A DNA stretch of 64,000 nt from contig JAEYGI010000042.1 of assembly GCA_023402395.1 (NCBI GenBank), positions 1 through 64,000 of the forward strand, in the 5' to 3' direction. Shown piece after piece: positions 7,061 through 15,896 of the stretch (position 1 is its first letter; each line of letters opens with the position of its first letter). The stretch is from Bacillota bacterium. Lineage in GTDB: Bacteria; Bacillota; UBA4882; UBA8346. Under the pieces are notes generated by a model, which saw only the letters and a program-made list of their open reading frames with translations, was not told the origin of the DNA and searched no databases. The translations under genes and the position numbers were made by a program.

Positions 7061-8725
7061 TCAATCCAATCCCACCCGGCGCGCGGCGGCAGCCAGATCG
7101 GCCATCAACCGCTCGTTGAGGTCTACTGGGAAAATATGGTTATCCCGCCGATACGCCTCGATCAAATATTGAAAGTCCTCCACGGCCTGACGGGTGGTAT
7201 GGAAAAACGCCTCCGGCAATGAATAGCTGAGATATCCCCGGAGCAGCCGAAGCTCCCAATGGTCCGGGGCTTGACTTACCGCTTCGTTCAACAGTTTCAA
7301 GCCTTTGATTCCGGCGCCGAACATTCCGTTGATATCCGGGGCGTAACGGCCGTTCAACGCCAGGGAACTGCCGTAATAACCCAAGGCCACCGGATCTCCG
7401 GGATCCAGGGAATGGGCTTGCTCCCACAACTCCAGCCCCATCCGGGCGGCGGTTTTATTCCCGGCCACCCCCAGATCATGCAACCGTTTGGCTTCGGCAT
7501 AAAACTCCGTCCGATGGGTGGCGCAGGACAACTCCGGAACCGCCTCGGGCGGACGGCTATTGGCGATGTCCGCCGCAATTCCGGCCTGAAGCTCCGGAGT
7601 TGCATTCGGCAATAACTCGTCAAATACCGCCTCCGCTTCGGCGTCCATTCCCAAACGCCGGTAACACTGTCCAAGGTTGAAAAGGATCATGCCGAATTGC
7701 TCCGGGCTCAAAACACTGGCGTCCTGACGGCAGCGGCCGGCCAAATATTCATAATCGGTGAGCGCCGTCGCGGTACGGGCAAAAAACAGTTCCGGCAGCC
7801 GCAGGCTGTGACCGGCCCGGATCAAGCGGAGCTTCGGATTGTCAGGCTCGCTGATCACCGCGGCGTCGATCGCTTTCATCGCCTTAATGGCATTGGCAAA
7901 GATCTCGCCGGTATTCGAGGCGTCCCGCCCGAGCAAAGACCCGCAATCGGCATGGCATGCCTTGAATACTTGGTTTTCGGGATAGAGAATTTGGGCTTTG
8001 GCGAAAAAATCCATGGCGTTACGGAGCGCCTGCTTATCTCCGCTCAAGGCCAGTTGATGAAGGAGTTCCCCTTCCGCCAGCACGGTCGGCAACGGCTGGA
8101 GCAAAATCAGAAATTGCCGCGCGCCCGCCGGATCGTTGGGTCCCCTCTCCAACAGAATCCGGTATTTGGGGTCTTTGACCTCCGCCAGCAACCGCTCCCG
8201 GACGGCCGCCATGGCCGCCGTTTGTCCCAGATTGGAATGGGCCAGACTCAAGTTATATAAAAACTCCAAGTATAATTCGGCCGGGACGCCGTCGGGATCG
8301 TTTTCACAGCACGAGCATAGATACTGAAAGTCCTCGACCGCAGTGGCATTTCTGTGAAAATACTGCTCCGGCAAGTTTAAGCAGACACTGCCACGAATTA
8401 AGCGAATCTCAAATTGATCCGGTTCGCCGGCCACGGCTTGATCTAAAAGCTTTAACCCTTTGATAACGGTGGCCGAGCGTTCCGCGGAGTCCGTCAGATC
8501 CCGGCCCAGCAAGCAGAGGGTGCTTCCGTAATACGCGAGCACTCCGTGATCCTCGGGGGCTTCCTTTCTCAGTTGTTCCAAAAGTTGCAAGGCCTCCCGC
8601 ACCGCCCGCTTGTCGCCGGATAATCCGTTCCGGTGTAACCGTATGGCTTCCTGGAATCGGTCAAATCCGTCCGTGTCGCCGGCCGGCGCTTTTTTCGCGT
8701 GTGACAATAATGAGAAAATCTGCAT
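7061..8725 (-). CDS. TPR-like helical repeat protein, triple-unit form
   Basis: 554 residues, first gene of the operon, RBS gaggaggata. It holds three copies of the family unit (about 20-190, 215-375 and 405-550), each with LHxxxLSGDK-type start, YYGS...LLGRD, IKGLKLLDQAV, EPDxxxxRLIRG...LPExFFxRTATAxxDFxYL. The third ends like the single-unit protein at 1893-2438. No signal peptide or transmembrane segment, so cytoplasmic. The repeated unit has the spacing of an alpha-solenoid but is not a canonical 34-residue TPR throughout. Function unknown; leading a ligase/cyclase operon suggests a scaffold or regulatory role (guess). Confidence 0.8.
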   Translation of the reverse strand: MQIFSLLSHAKKAPAGDTDGFDRFQEAIRLHRNGLSGDKRAVREALQLLEQLRKEAPEDHGVLAYYGSTLCLLGRDLTDSAERSATVIKGLKLLDQAVAGEPDQFEIRLIRGSVCLNLPEQYFHRNATAVEDFQYLCSCCENDPDGVPAELYLEFLYNLSLAHSNLGQTAAMAAVRERLLAEVKDPKYRILLERGPNDPAGARQFLILLQPLPTVLAEGELLHQLALSGDKQALRNAMDFFAKAQILYPENQVFKACHADCGSLLGRDASNTGEIFANAIKAMKAIDAAVISEPDNPKLRLIRAGHSLRLPELFFARTATALTDYEYLAGRCRQDASVLSPEQFGMILFNLGQCYRRLGMDAEAEAVFDELLPNATPELQAGIAADIANSRPPEAVPELSCATHRTEFYAEAKRLHDLGVAGNKTAARMGLELWEQAHSLDPGDPVALGYYGSSLALNGRYAPDINGMFGAGIKGLKLLNEAVSQAPDHWELRLLRGYLSYSLPEAFFHTTRQAVEDFQYLIEAYRRDNHIFPVDLNERLMADLAAAARRVGLD

Positions 8726-9661
8726 CGTTATCCTCCTCTCTAACTGATGTTCAAATAAATTCGGTTATTTTTTAATTCGGATGAAGTCCATGTAAGCGAG
8801 TTTGATATCAAGATACGCATCATGAAATGAAATGGAATCGATTTTTTGCACATTTTTTAATGTTTTTGGAATATAAGCCATTAAAGCCGAATAATTGTCT
8901 AGTATTACCGGTAATCAGTCCTTTTTCGATTGTGGCGCATTTCAGCCACTCTTCGCGATGGTTGAATGCCTGGGTGGAAGATGATGCATTCCGCTATTTA
9001 CCTCGTAAAAATGATTCGTTGGTCATCAGCTCTTTCAGTTTGGAGTTGAGCGCATACATAAAGACCATCCGTGGATATTTTGGAGCAGAATGTGGATATT
9101 CTGTGAATAAATGAACTGGGGGAGTCACTCCCCAGCCACATTCAGTAAGAGAATGTGGATATTCAGTTACTAAATGTGGATATTTTGCTACCGAATCATT
9201 TAGTGGAGTAAAAGAATGTGGATATTTTGGAGCAGAATGTGGATATTCTGTGAATAAATGAACTGGGGGAATCACTCCCCATCCACATTCAGTAAGAGAA
9301 TGTGGATATTCAGTTACTAAATGTGGATATTTTGTTACTGAATGAACCGAGGGAGCCGCTCCCCAGTCCCATTCAGTCCGTCAATATGGAACGGTATATT
9401 CCGCCGCTGAGCGGAATGCGTAAGCGGAGTCCCGTTTAAAAAGTAAGCCTCGATTCGGGAAAAACTTATTTATCTTCAATATTCCTCTTTTAACCTTCAT
9501 TTGGGTTTATTGTCCTCCGGAAATACAGTAAAATAGAGGTATTAACATCTGATAAACTGTCCTCAGCTGATCCGCTTTACCCGCGATCCGGTTTGTCAAA
9601 GCAATCCAACCGTTTTGGATACCGCCGTAAAATTGAAGGGCCAGGAAAGGACGGAAACAGC
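8726..9661. other. Intergenic region between divergent operons
   Basis: About 935 nt between the biosynthetic operon (leftward) and citrate synthase (rightward). The left 340 nt are AT-rich and should contain the operon promoter, but I cannot fix convincing -35/-10 hexamers. The middle holds the 147-bp tandem repeat described separately. No gene is supported here; the open frames in it run through the repeats. Confidence 0.6.
9071..9345. repeat. 147-bp tandem duplication rich in DnaA-box-like motifs
   Basis: Two units with a 147-bp period (9071-9217 and 9218-9345). They share about 115 nearly identical bases. Each unit carries four gtggatatt motifs and one tgtgaataa, the latter a match to the reverse complement of the DnaA box TTATNCACA. 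Between these lie palindromic modules of the type gggg-tcactcccc and attcagt. The same attcagttact and gaac..gggag..ctcccc modules recur at 55.80-55.98 kb. Confidence 0.75.
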
Positions 9662-11041
9662 ATGGTGAAAAATCATTGCAAAACCAATCCCGATTTTATC
9701 AACAATTGGTGCCAGCTCTACCGTGATCATAACCAGATCGATCCCCAAAGTTACACCGACTTCCACGTCAAACGCGGGCTGCGCAATCCGGACGGCACCG
9801 GCGTTGTCGCCGGCCTGACCCTGATCGGCAACGTCCACGGCTATCTGCTCAATGAGGGCGAGCGGATGCCGGTGGAAGGGAAACTGACCTACCGCGGCAT
9901 CGATGTCGAGGAGATCGTCGCCAGTTGCGAGGCTGAAAACCGCTTCGGTTTCGAAGAAGTGGCTTTCCTGCTGCTGTTCGGCTGCCTCCCCACCCAGTCC
10001 CAGTTGACGGAGTTCATCAATCTCCTCGGCGAACTGCGCGAATTACCGGATGGTTTCACGGAAGACATGATCATCAAGGCGCCCAGTCAGGATATCATGA
10101 ATAAGCTGGCCCAAGCTACCCTGACCCTTTATTCCTACGACGAGACGCCGGACGGCACCGGTTTGGAAAACGTGCTCCGGCAGTGTATCGAATTGATCGC
10201 CCGCTTCCCGACGATTGTGGCCCATGCCTACCAAGCCAAGAAGCGTTACTTCGACAAACAAAGCATGTACATTCATTTCCCCAAGGAGCATCTTTCCACC
10301 GCCGAGAATTTCTTGCGGACCATCCGGCCGGACAAAAAGTACTCCGAGGCCGAAGCCAAACTGTTGGACCTCTCGCTGGTTCTCCACGCCGAACACGGCG
10401 GCGGCAACAATTCGGCCTTTGCCTCCCGGGTGCTCTCCTCTTCCGGCACGGATACCTATTCGGCCATCGCCGCGGCGATCGGTTCCCTTAAAGGCCCCAA
10501 GCACGGCGGCGCCAACTGCAAAGTCGTGGCCATGTTTGAGGATATAAAAGAACATCTCCGGGATTGGACGGACGAGACGGAGATCGCCGCTTATCTGGAG
10601 AAGATCCTTACGAAGGAGGCCGGCGACGGCAGCGGTTTGATCTATGGCATGGGGCACGCCATCTACACGCTCTCCGATCCCCGGGCGGTGCTCCTGAAGA
10701 AAAAAGCCCGGCAACTGGCAGAAGTCAAGCACATGACGGCCGAATTCCAACTCATCGAGGCGGTGGAGCGGCTGACCCCCGGGGTCATGGCCAAGCTCAA
10801 GGGCGACGCCAGGGCGATCTGCGCCAACGTCGATCTGTATTCTGGCTTCGTCTACCAGATGCTGAACATTCCTCCGGAGTTATATACGGCGATCTTCGCC
10901 GTCGCTCGGATTGTCGGATGGTCGGCCCACCGGGTGGAGGAGGTCGTCAATGGCGGCAAAATTATCCGCCCCGCCTACAAAAGCATCGTCCCGGCATCCA
11001 AGTATGTTTCCATTTCGCAGCGGGAATCGGGCCAAATTTAA
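9662..11041 (+). CDS. Citrate synthase (or 2-methylcitrate synthase)
   Basis: 459 residues, citrate synthase family, which condenses oxaloacetate with acetyl-CoA. Visible active-site blocks: LHAEHGGGNNSAF (first catalytic His), LKGPKHGGAN and GLIYGMGHAIYTLSDPRA (second His region and Arg). The length near 460 is that of the long citrate/methylcitrate synthases seen in Clostridia, so the two substrates cannot be separated by eye. The ATG at 9662 is preferred: aggaaaggacgg lies just upstream, whereas the longer frame starts at a TTG without an RBS. It is followed after 107 nt by an endonuclease IV-like gene. Confidence 0.9.
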   Translation: MVKNHCKTNPDFINNWCQLYRDHNQIDPQSYTDFHVKRGLRNPDGTGVVAGLTLIGNVHGYLLNEGERMPVEGKLTYRGIDVEEIVASCEAENRFGFEEVAFLLLFGCLPTQSQLTEFINLLGELRELPDGFTEDMIIKAPSQDIMNKLAQATLTLYSYDETPDGTGLENVLRQCIELIARFPTIVAHAYQAKKRYFDKQSMYIHFPKEHLSTAENFLRTIRPDKKYSEAEAKLLDLSLVLHAEHGGGNNSAFASRVLSSSGTDTYSAIAAAIGSLKGPKHGGANCKVVAMFEDIKEHLRDWTDETEIAAYLEKILTKEAGDGSGLIYGMGHAIYTLSDPRAVLLKKKARQLAEVKHMTAEFQLIEAVERLTPGVMAKLKGDARAICANVDLYSGFVYQMLNIPPELYTAIFAVARIVGWSAHRVEEVVNGGKIIRPAYKSIVPASKYVSISQRESGQI

Positions 11042-11148
11042 CGGAAAAACCCAGTCAAATACGGGGAGAGATTGTAAGAATGAGTCGCAATTCGGATCAT
11101 GATACGATGAATGGAACATCACCCACTTAAAAACAAAGGAGCTAAACC

Positions 11149-11967
11149 ATGGAGCGGCTTTTGTTTGGCATATCCGGACTGCCGCTGGGCGACGGGTCCG
11201 TGAAATATAATTATCAGAGCGGCATTGCTTATTTGAAATCGATTGGCCTGGACGCCATGGAGCTGCCGTTTGTCCGGAACGTGAACGTTACCGACAAAAA
11301 CAAAGACGCCATCCTGCGCGAAAAGAACGAGCGGGATCTCTATCTCTCGGCGCACGGTTCGTATTTTATCAATCTCAATGCGGACGAGCCCGAGAAACAA
11401 CAGCAGTCGCTGGAGCGGATCATCAAGGGCGCCAGGGCGCTACATGCGGTCGGCGGGCGAAGCCTGGTCTTTCATCCCGGCTTTTATCTGAATGATTCGG
11501 CGGAAGCCGCCTATGCCTCCATCAGGGAGAACCTGTCCAAACTCCCGGATTTCGGCGTGGACTACCGGCTGGAGACCACCGGCAAGCCCACCCAGTTCGG
11601 CAGTTTGGACGAATTAATCGCCTTATGCCGGGAGGTTCCCACTTGCCGGCTTTGCGTCGATTTCGCGCACATCCACGCCCGGGGCGGCGGAGCGCTCCAA
11701 ACCTATGACGATTTTGCCGCGATCCTGGCCAAGATCCGGGACGGTCTGGGCGAAACGGCGCTGGGGGATATGCATATTCATTTATCGGGCATCAACTACG
11801 GCGCCAAGGGTGAAAGGAACCACCTTGAGTTCAAGGAGAGCGACTTTAGGTATGGCCTGTGCCTACAGGCCCTGAAGGATTTCGGCGTCAACGGGTGCAT
11901 TATTTGTGAAAGTCCGATTCTGGAGCGTGACGCGCTTCTTTTGAAGGAGACCTATGCCAAGCTCTGA
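11149..11967 (+). CDS. Endonuclease IV / AP-endonuclease-2-like TIM-barrel protein
   Basis: 272 residues, close to the 280 of bacterial Nfo. Metal-ligand motifs of the family are present: LSAHGSYFINL, LVFHPGFYL, RLETTGKP, CVDFAHIHARG, GDMHIHLSG and a terminal CESPILE glutamate. These zinc enzymes cleave DNA at abasic sites. The standard Nfo hallmark strings are somewhat altered, so another xylose-isomerase-like hydrolase or isomerase is possible, but the order and spacing of His/Asp/Glu ligands support endonuclease IV. RBS acaaaggagct; likely co-transcribed with the citrate synthase. Confidence 0.8.
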   Translation: MERLLFGISGLPLGDGSVKYNYQSGIAYLKSIGLDAMELPFVRNVNVTDKNKDAILREKNERDLYLSAHGSYFINLNADEPEKQQQSLERIIKGARALHAVGGRSLVFHPGFYLNDSAEAAYASIRENLSKLPDFGVDYRLETTGKPTQFGSLDELIALCREVPTCRLCVDFAHIHARGGGALQTYDDFAAILAKIRDGLGETALGDMHIHLSGINYGAKGERNHLEFKESDFRYGLCLQALKDFGVNGCIICESPILERDALLLKETYAKL

Positions 11968-12101
11968 CGGGTGAGGTGTTTCGGCTAAAGCCTGTGGTTT
12001 GAAAATTGCCTGGCGAGATCGTTTTAAACGACCTTATCACTTGCTTCTCTGGAGCTTTGGCGTACAACTCCGGCCGTGGGCGAGTTTATCACAACGCTTC
12101 T

Positions 12102-12137
12102 ACAATCGGGCCTCGAAAGTTTTCGAGGCCCGATTGT
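12102..12137. terminator. Bidirectional intrinsic terminator
   Basis: Perfect inverted repeat with 17-bp arms (12102-12118, 12121-12137) and a 2-nt loop, followed on the plus strand by aattttt and preceded by an A-poor flank. It lies between the convergent endonuclease IV-like gene and the TldE gene, serving at least the rightward unit. Confidence 0.85.
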
Positions 12138-12156
12138 AATTTTTGATAATTCTAAA

Positions 12157-13449
12157 TTACTTCCCCGAGATGGTAATGCCCTTAAATTTAATCCAAGGCA
12201 GGCATTCATAGCCGTCATTATTTCGTTCTTTCGAAATTTGCTCAATATTATTAAGCATTTGCACAATGTTCCCGGATACCATCGTTTCATTGATCGGATA
12301 TTTAATTGCCCCCTTTTCAATATAAAAGCTGTTTTTGGCAACGCCGCTAAAATCACCGTTTTGGCTCGGGTTCCCGCCCGAGAAACGGCAGAGCAAGATC
12401 CCGTTTGGGGTCGATTGAATCATCTCCGCGAGCGTTGCGTCCCCGGGTTCGATAATATAACAACCCCCCTGATTTTCGGCTTTCGGGCGACCGGTTTTAT
12501 TGGCGCCATAAAGGTCAAGTAAAAATGATTTTAGAGTGCCTTTTTCAATAAGCGTCGTATCTTTGGCTTCAAATCCGTCATCGGTAAAGAAATAGGCTTC
12601 CGCTAACTCCGCTGAGATTGGTTTGGAGTGAAGCGTCAGCCGGTTGTCGGCAATTGGCTGACCCAGCTTATCTTTATATACGGAATTGCCGGTGAGCATG
12701 GACGGATTCGATAGATACCGGGCGAAGTAGCTTACGAAATCACTTAAGCACTCTGGAGTAATAATCACTGATCCAGTGAACTTTTGAGGTATCGTACCCG
12801 CGTGGATTTGTTGGGATGACTGGCGTAATAACCGGTCGACTCCTCCAAAATCCTTGAGGGGCGAATTCAAATCCTGACATTTACACCCGACATAATTCAG
12901 GGAGGATACCTTATTCCCGTCCTTGCTCGTAAACTGTACATTAACATTGTAAAAACCATTGTCGGAGCAAAACTCAACCCCGTTTGAATTAACAAATACT
13001 CGTTCCGTCCGAGTGAAACTTAAAATTACAGCTCTTAAAATGGTCTTCGGGTAGGTCTGTTGAACAAATTTCAGGAATTCCTGCATCCGCTCATGCATTT
13101 GATCAAGATCCCCTTGCATGGGGCCGCTTGTAAAAGCTTTTGGTGGTTGAAAGCCGGCGATATCATTCGCAGGATCCGGTTTTGCGGAACCCGCTAATTC
13201 AATAACTTCCCTAACACCTTGCTCGATGGAGCCGGGATCGGTCTGATTGATCGTCGTTGATCCTTTTCTGCCATTGCTCAGGCCAAGCAAATCTACGGAA
13301 GTGTTAAAGGTAGTACGGAGCAGGCTAAGATCCCCGGTCTCAACGTTGAGTTCATTCGTTTCCCACTGGGTTATTTTGCATTGCGCCTTGTCCGCGCCAT
13401 TTTTAATTAACCGATCAAGCGCATGTTTGGCCGTGCCCAGACTATCCAT
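12157..13449 (-). CDS. pmbA: TldE/PmbA-like metalloprotease subunit
   Basis: 430 residues, TldD/PmbA family without the HExxxH motif, hence the TldE-type partner. The N-terminal half has the family strand pattern (NELNVETGDLSLLRTTFN). The C-terminal half carries SGSVIITPECLSDFVSYFARYLSN, LTLHSKPISAEL, TGRPKAENQGGCYIIEPG and the closing SGNIVQMLNNIEQISKERNN. TldD/E heterodimers degrade unfolded peptides and mature some ribosomal peptides. ATG 13449 is chosen over 13476 because cggaggg lies just upstream; this start overlaps the tldD stop codon, so translation is coupled. No obvious precursor peptide gene is adjacent. Confidence 0.88.
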   Translation of the reverse strand: MDSLGTAKHALDRLIKNGADKAQCKITQWETNELNVETGDLSLLRTTFNTSVDLLGLSNGRKGSTTINQTDPGSIEQGVREVIELAGSAKPDPANDIAGFQPPKAFTSGPMQGDLDQMHERMQEFLKFVQQTYPKTILRAVILSFTRTERVFVNSNGVEFCSDNGFYNVNVQFTSKDGNKVSSLNYVGCKCQDLNSPLKDFGGVDRLLRQSSQQIHAGTIPQKFTGSVIITPECLSDFVSYFARYLSNPSMLTGNSVYKDKLGQPIADNRLTLHSKPISAELAEAYFFTDDGFEAKDTTLIEKGTLKSFLLDLYGANKTGRPKAENQGGCYIIEPGDATLAEMIQSTPNGILLCRFSGGNPSQNGDFSGVAKNSFYIEKGAIKYPINETMVSGNIVQMLNNIEQISKERNNDGYECLPWIKFKGITISGK

Positions 13450-14828
13450 CATTTCCCTCCGATATTCACTTTGCATTTAATGGCCGGACCACCCATCCCT
13501 ACCGGAATAAGCTGCTTCTTCCCGCACATTCCCGCGCAGCCCCAGACCAAATTATCCGAAACCATGGTAACTGATTTAAGTACGTCAATGGCGACTCCGC
13601 TAATGGTCATGTCGCGGATCGCTGGACCGATTTTACCATGTTTGATTTCATACCCTTGAACAATCCCAAACATAAATTCACTGGTCGAATCGGCTTGCCC
13701 GTTACTGGCCTTCATTAGATAATAGCCGTCGTCAATCGAAGCGATCATTGCTTCCAATTTACTTTTACCGGGTAGAATCGCGGTATTGCGCATCCGAATC
13801 AACGGCTCGTCGCTAAACTCGAAGGCTCGGGCGTTTCCGGTTAATTCATGTCCGAAGATTCCGGCGGATTCCTTATTGTGCATGAACCGCTTTAATACTC
13901 CCGCTTCGATAATGACACAATCTTCCGCCTTCGTCCCTTCATCATCCATAAATACCGGCACCGGGCATAAGCTGCCGAAAGCGGTGTTGGCAAAGTCAAC
14001 CAGGGTAATGAGTTCACTGGCGACCGGTTGGTTGAGAAGATCACCGGCAACCGAACCGGCGAGAACTATATCGGCTTCCGTGGTATGCCCGATGGCCTCG
14101 TGCGCTAAAATGCCCGCGATATCGGCATCCAAAATTACCGCTTGGATTCCCGCTTTGGCATACGTCCCGTTTGCTTTCGCCTGAAGATGGATATATTGTT
14201 CATCGATTCCCGCAAACAACCCTTCCGGCAGTTTAAAAACGTCCTCAAACTGGCCAAAACCCCCAAACGTTTTATATAGTTGAATCGGTTCGCCATCGTT
14301 AGTGATGGTCATGGTAATGTGGATCAACGATCTGGGGATTAGCGAATAGGCGGCGGACCCGTTTGAAGTTAACAGCGACTTTTCCATATCAAGGGTTTGA
14401 AGGGTTATGACCCTGGAAGAAAGGTTTTTACAGTTCATTTTGATATATTCGTCCAACCTCATCAGGAATTCAATGATTTCACTTTGGGGTTTCAAAGCGT
14501 TTTGAGTTGCAAAATCGTTCCGAAAATTACCATTTTTACTTGAGAGCCTAATATCTTTGGCTTTTCCTTTACTGCGTAAAAAAAGCGCATTTCCGGTTGC
14601 CCGCTCAATTACACTTTGAATCTCATTCTCGGCCAACATTGGATTCGCGGCAAATCCCCAGTAGCCATCGTTATTTACCCGCGCCGAAATACCGCCTTTC
14701 ATTCGCTTCAGATTGGTAACAATATCTCCATTTACAATCGTAATTTGATTGCTTTGATTCTCCTGAGCTCTTAATTCGGTATATTCCGTAAAAAAATTCG
14801 CATATTGTTTCAAATCGTTGGGGATCAT
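13449..14828 (-). CDS. tldD: TldD-like zinc metalloprotease
   Basis: 459 residues. The catalytic zinc motif HEAIGH is at 243-248 in the family context DADIAGILAHEAIGHTTEAD, with the downstream glycine-rich and ECVIIEAGVLKRFMHNK-type segments and the C-terminal GCAGMCGKKQ, where cysteines supply the third metal ligand in homologues. It works in the cytoplasm with the TldE subunit encoded immediately downstream. RBS aagggagga. TldD/E act as quality-control proteases and in RiPP leader removal (microcin B17 system); which role applies here is not visible. Confidence 0.92.
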   Translation of the reverse strand: MIPNDLKQYANFFTEYTELRAQENQSNQITIVNGDIVTNLKRMKGGISARVNNDGYWGFAANPMLAENEIQSVIERATGNALFLRSKGKAKDIRLSSKNGNFRNDFATQNALKPQSEIIEFLMRLDEYIKMNCKNLSSRVITLQTLDMEKSLLTSNGSAAYSLIPRSLIHITMTITNDGEPIQLYKTFGGFGQFEDVFKLPEGLFAGIDEQYIHLQAKANGTYAKAGIQAVILDADIAGILAHEAIGHTTEADIVLAGSVAGDLLNQPVASELITLVDFANTAFGSLCPVPVFMDDEGTKAEDCVIIEAGVLKRFMHNKESAGIFGHELTGNARAFEFSDEPLIRMRNTAILPGKSKLEAMIASIDDGYYLMKASNGQADSTSEFMFGIVQGYEIKHGKIGPAIRDMTISGVAIDVLKSVTMVSDNLVWGCAGMCGKKQLIPVGMGGPAIKCKVNIGGK

Positions 14829-15226
14829 CTTTATCCTCCCTTATTACCCTGAATATCATTTTGTCCCGCAACTAACTTAGTACTATAAATTTTCGATATC
14901 ACCTTCGACATTTTCCTGTTATTCCCTTCAGATAATTTTTAGTCCTCGGTTGAATATACGATCAAACAAACGATGCTCTAAAACTATGGTATTTCTCTTC
15001 CTATCGGAGTCGATCGCTCCCTTTTGAACAAACGAAAAATCGTTCAAATTAATCGTTTGTTTCCAGACGTTAATATGATATTATAGTAAAGTTGCGGTTT
15101 GCCCGGATGAAATTCCCCAGTCATCCTCAGCCGCCTGAAGAAAATCGTTTTAGCGGCGTTCAGGCAAAAATATCGTGTTAACCGCTAAAGAGATACCAAC
15201 GACACCAAAGGAGCCAACCTACAATC
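14829..15226. promoter_or_regulatory. Divergent intergenic region with inverted repeat and candidate promoter
   Basis: Between tldD (leftward) and a small rightward gene. A 9-bp inverted repeat, aacaaacga at 15027-15035 and tcgtttgtt at 15053-15061, has its right arm overlapping a candidate -35 TTGTTT (15057-15062), 16 nt before TATTAT (15079-15084). This arrangement would suit repression of the 15227 gene. The hexamers are approximate. Nothing else is recognised in the stretch. Confidence 0.4.
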
Positions 15227-15544
15227 ATGGATGATTTGATCAACCTATTTTCACCCAAGGAAATCAAAGAGATTAGTTTATTTAAAGAAACTTGCCATGA
15301 TATGTTGATAAATCAGGAACCGGTGCAATGTTTCGCCGTACTGTCCGATATACTGACCCACCGGGTTAAAATCAGTGAAATCCCCGGCTCCGAGTTAATG
15401 GCTGCTTATGCCCAACTCAAACTATGCAACGCCACCTGGAAAAAGATTGAATGGCTCGACCACAAAATTTTAGCCAAAATTACTCCCAAAGTCAAAATGT
15501 TGATCGCCACCGAATTAAAACGCCGCGAGTCAGGGCTTGATTAG
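15227..15544 (+). CDS. Hypothetical protein, 105 residues
   Basis: A compact, charged, helix-rich cytoplasmic protein, with no signal peptide or membrane segment. Segments such as SPKEIKEISLFKETCHDMLINQ and TWKKIEWLDHKILAKITPKVK give no family I recognise. Its ATG follows aaaggagccaac. It is a single-gene unit with its own candidate promoter upstream and an intrinsic terminator at 15612-15649 downstream, which supports it being real. Confidence 0.65.
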   Translation: MDDLINLFSPKEIKEISLFKETCHDMLINQEPVQCFAVLSDILTHRVKISEIPGSELMAAYAQLKLCNATWKKIEWLDHKILAKITPKVKMLIATELKRRESGLD

Positions 15545-15611
15545 AGGCTACAGCAAGTACTTAGGTTCATGAAGGGAATCGTTTAATAAGATAAAAGGGG
15601 CTGTCCCAGGG

Positions 15612-15649
15612 CCTTAACCCTTAATCTCCTAAGGGTTGAGGTCCTTTTT
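15612..15649 (+). terminator. Intrinsic terminator after the 15227 gene
   Basis: Stem of 11 pairs (15612-15622 with 15631-15641, one G-T pair), 8-nt loop, followed by tccttttt. Confidence 0.8.
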
Positions 15650-15654
15650 CGCCG

Positions 15655-15690
15655 CCATTTGTGATACGTCTCTCCATATCGGGTCTATCG
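15655..15690. repeat. Partial copy of the rlmH-end/hairpin repeat
   Basis: The 15 bases 15661-15675 are identical to 38249-38263 less one base and to 31270-31284 entirely. The copy continues with tatcggg as at 31286. Over the 21-base window it has 2 mismatches to the 31.26-kb copy and 3 to rlmH. The closing arm seen at 31.3 kb is decayed here. Confidence 0.6.
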
Positions 15691-15816
15691 GCAAAGTATT
15701 GCAAAGATTCATCTTAGCAAAACAGATCCCGGGTGGCCTGAATCTTAGTTTCCGGACTTGTTTTATACCCGATAAGCGGAATGAAGATTAGGTTGCAAAA
15801 CCTTTACGCGATTATA

Positions 15817-15843
15817 GAAAAAGAGCCGCTGAACGCGACTCTT
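15817..15843 (-). terminator. Intrinsic terminator of the RHS gene
   Basis: On the minus strand, aagagtcgc - gttca - gcggctctt is followed by tttct. It lies 54 nt beyond the RHS stop codon. Confidence 0.8.
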
Positions 15844-15896
15844 CTCATTTATTCAGTATTCACAAAGAATTTTTAAGTTCTAATTCTCTTGTTTAG

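Noticed and set aside
8994..9275. 93-codon frame with repeated YPHS-type peptides
   Set aside because: The peptide repeats only reflect the 147-bp DNA repeat; no RBS, and the frame ends inside the repeat.
9071..9345. CRISPR array
   Set aside because: Units are 147 bp with palindromic modules and no constant-length spacers; no cas genes in the window.
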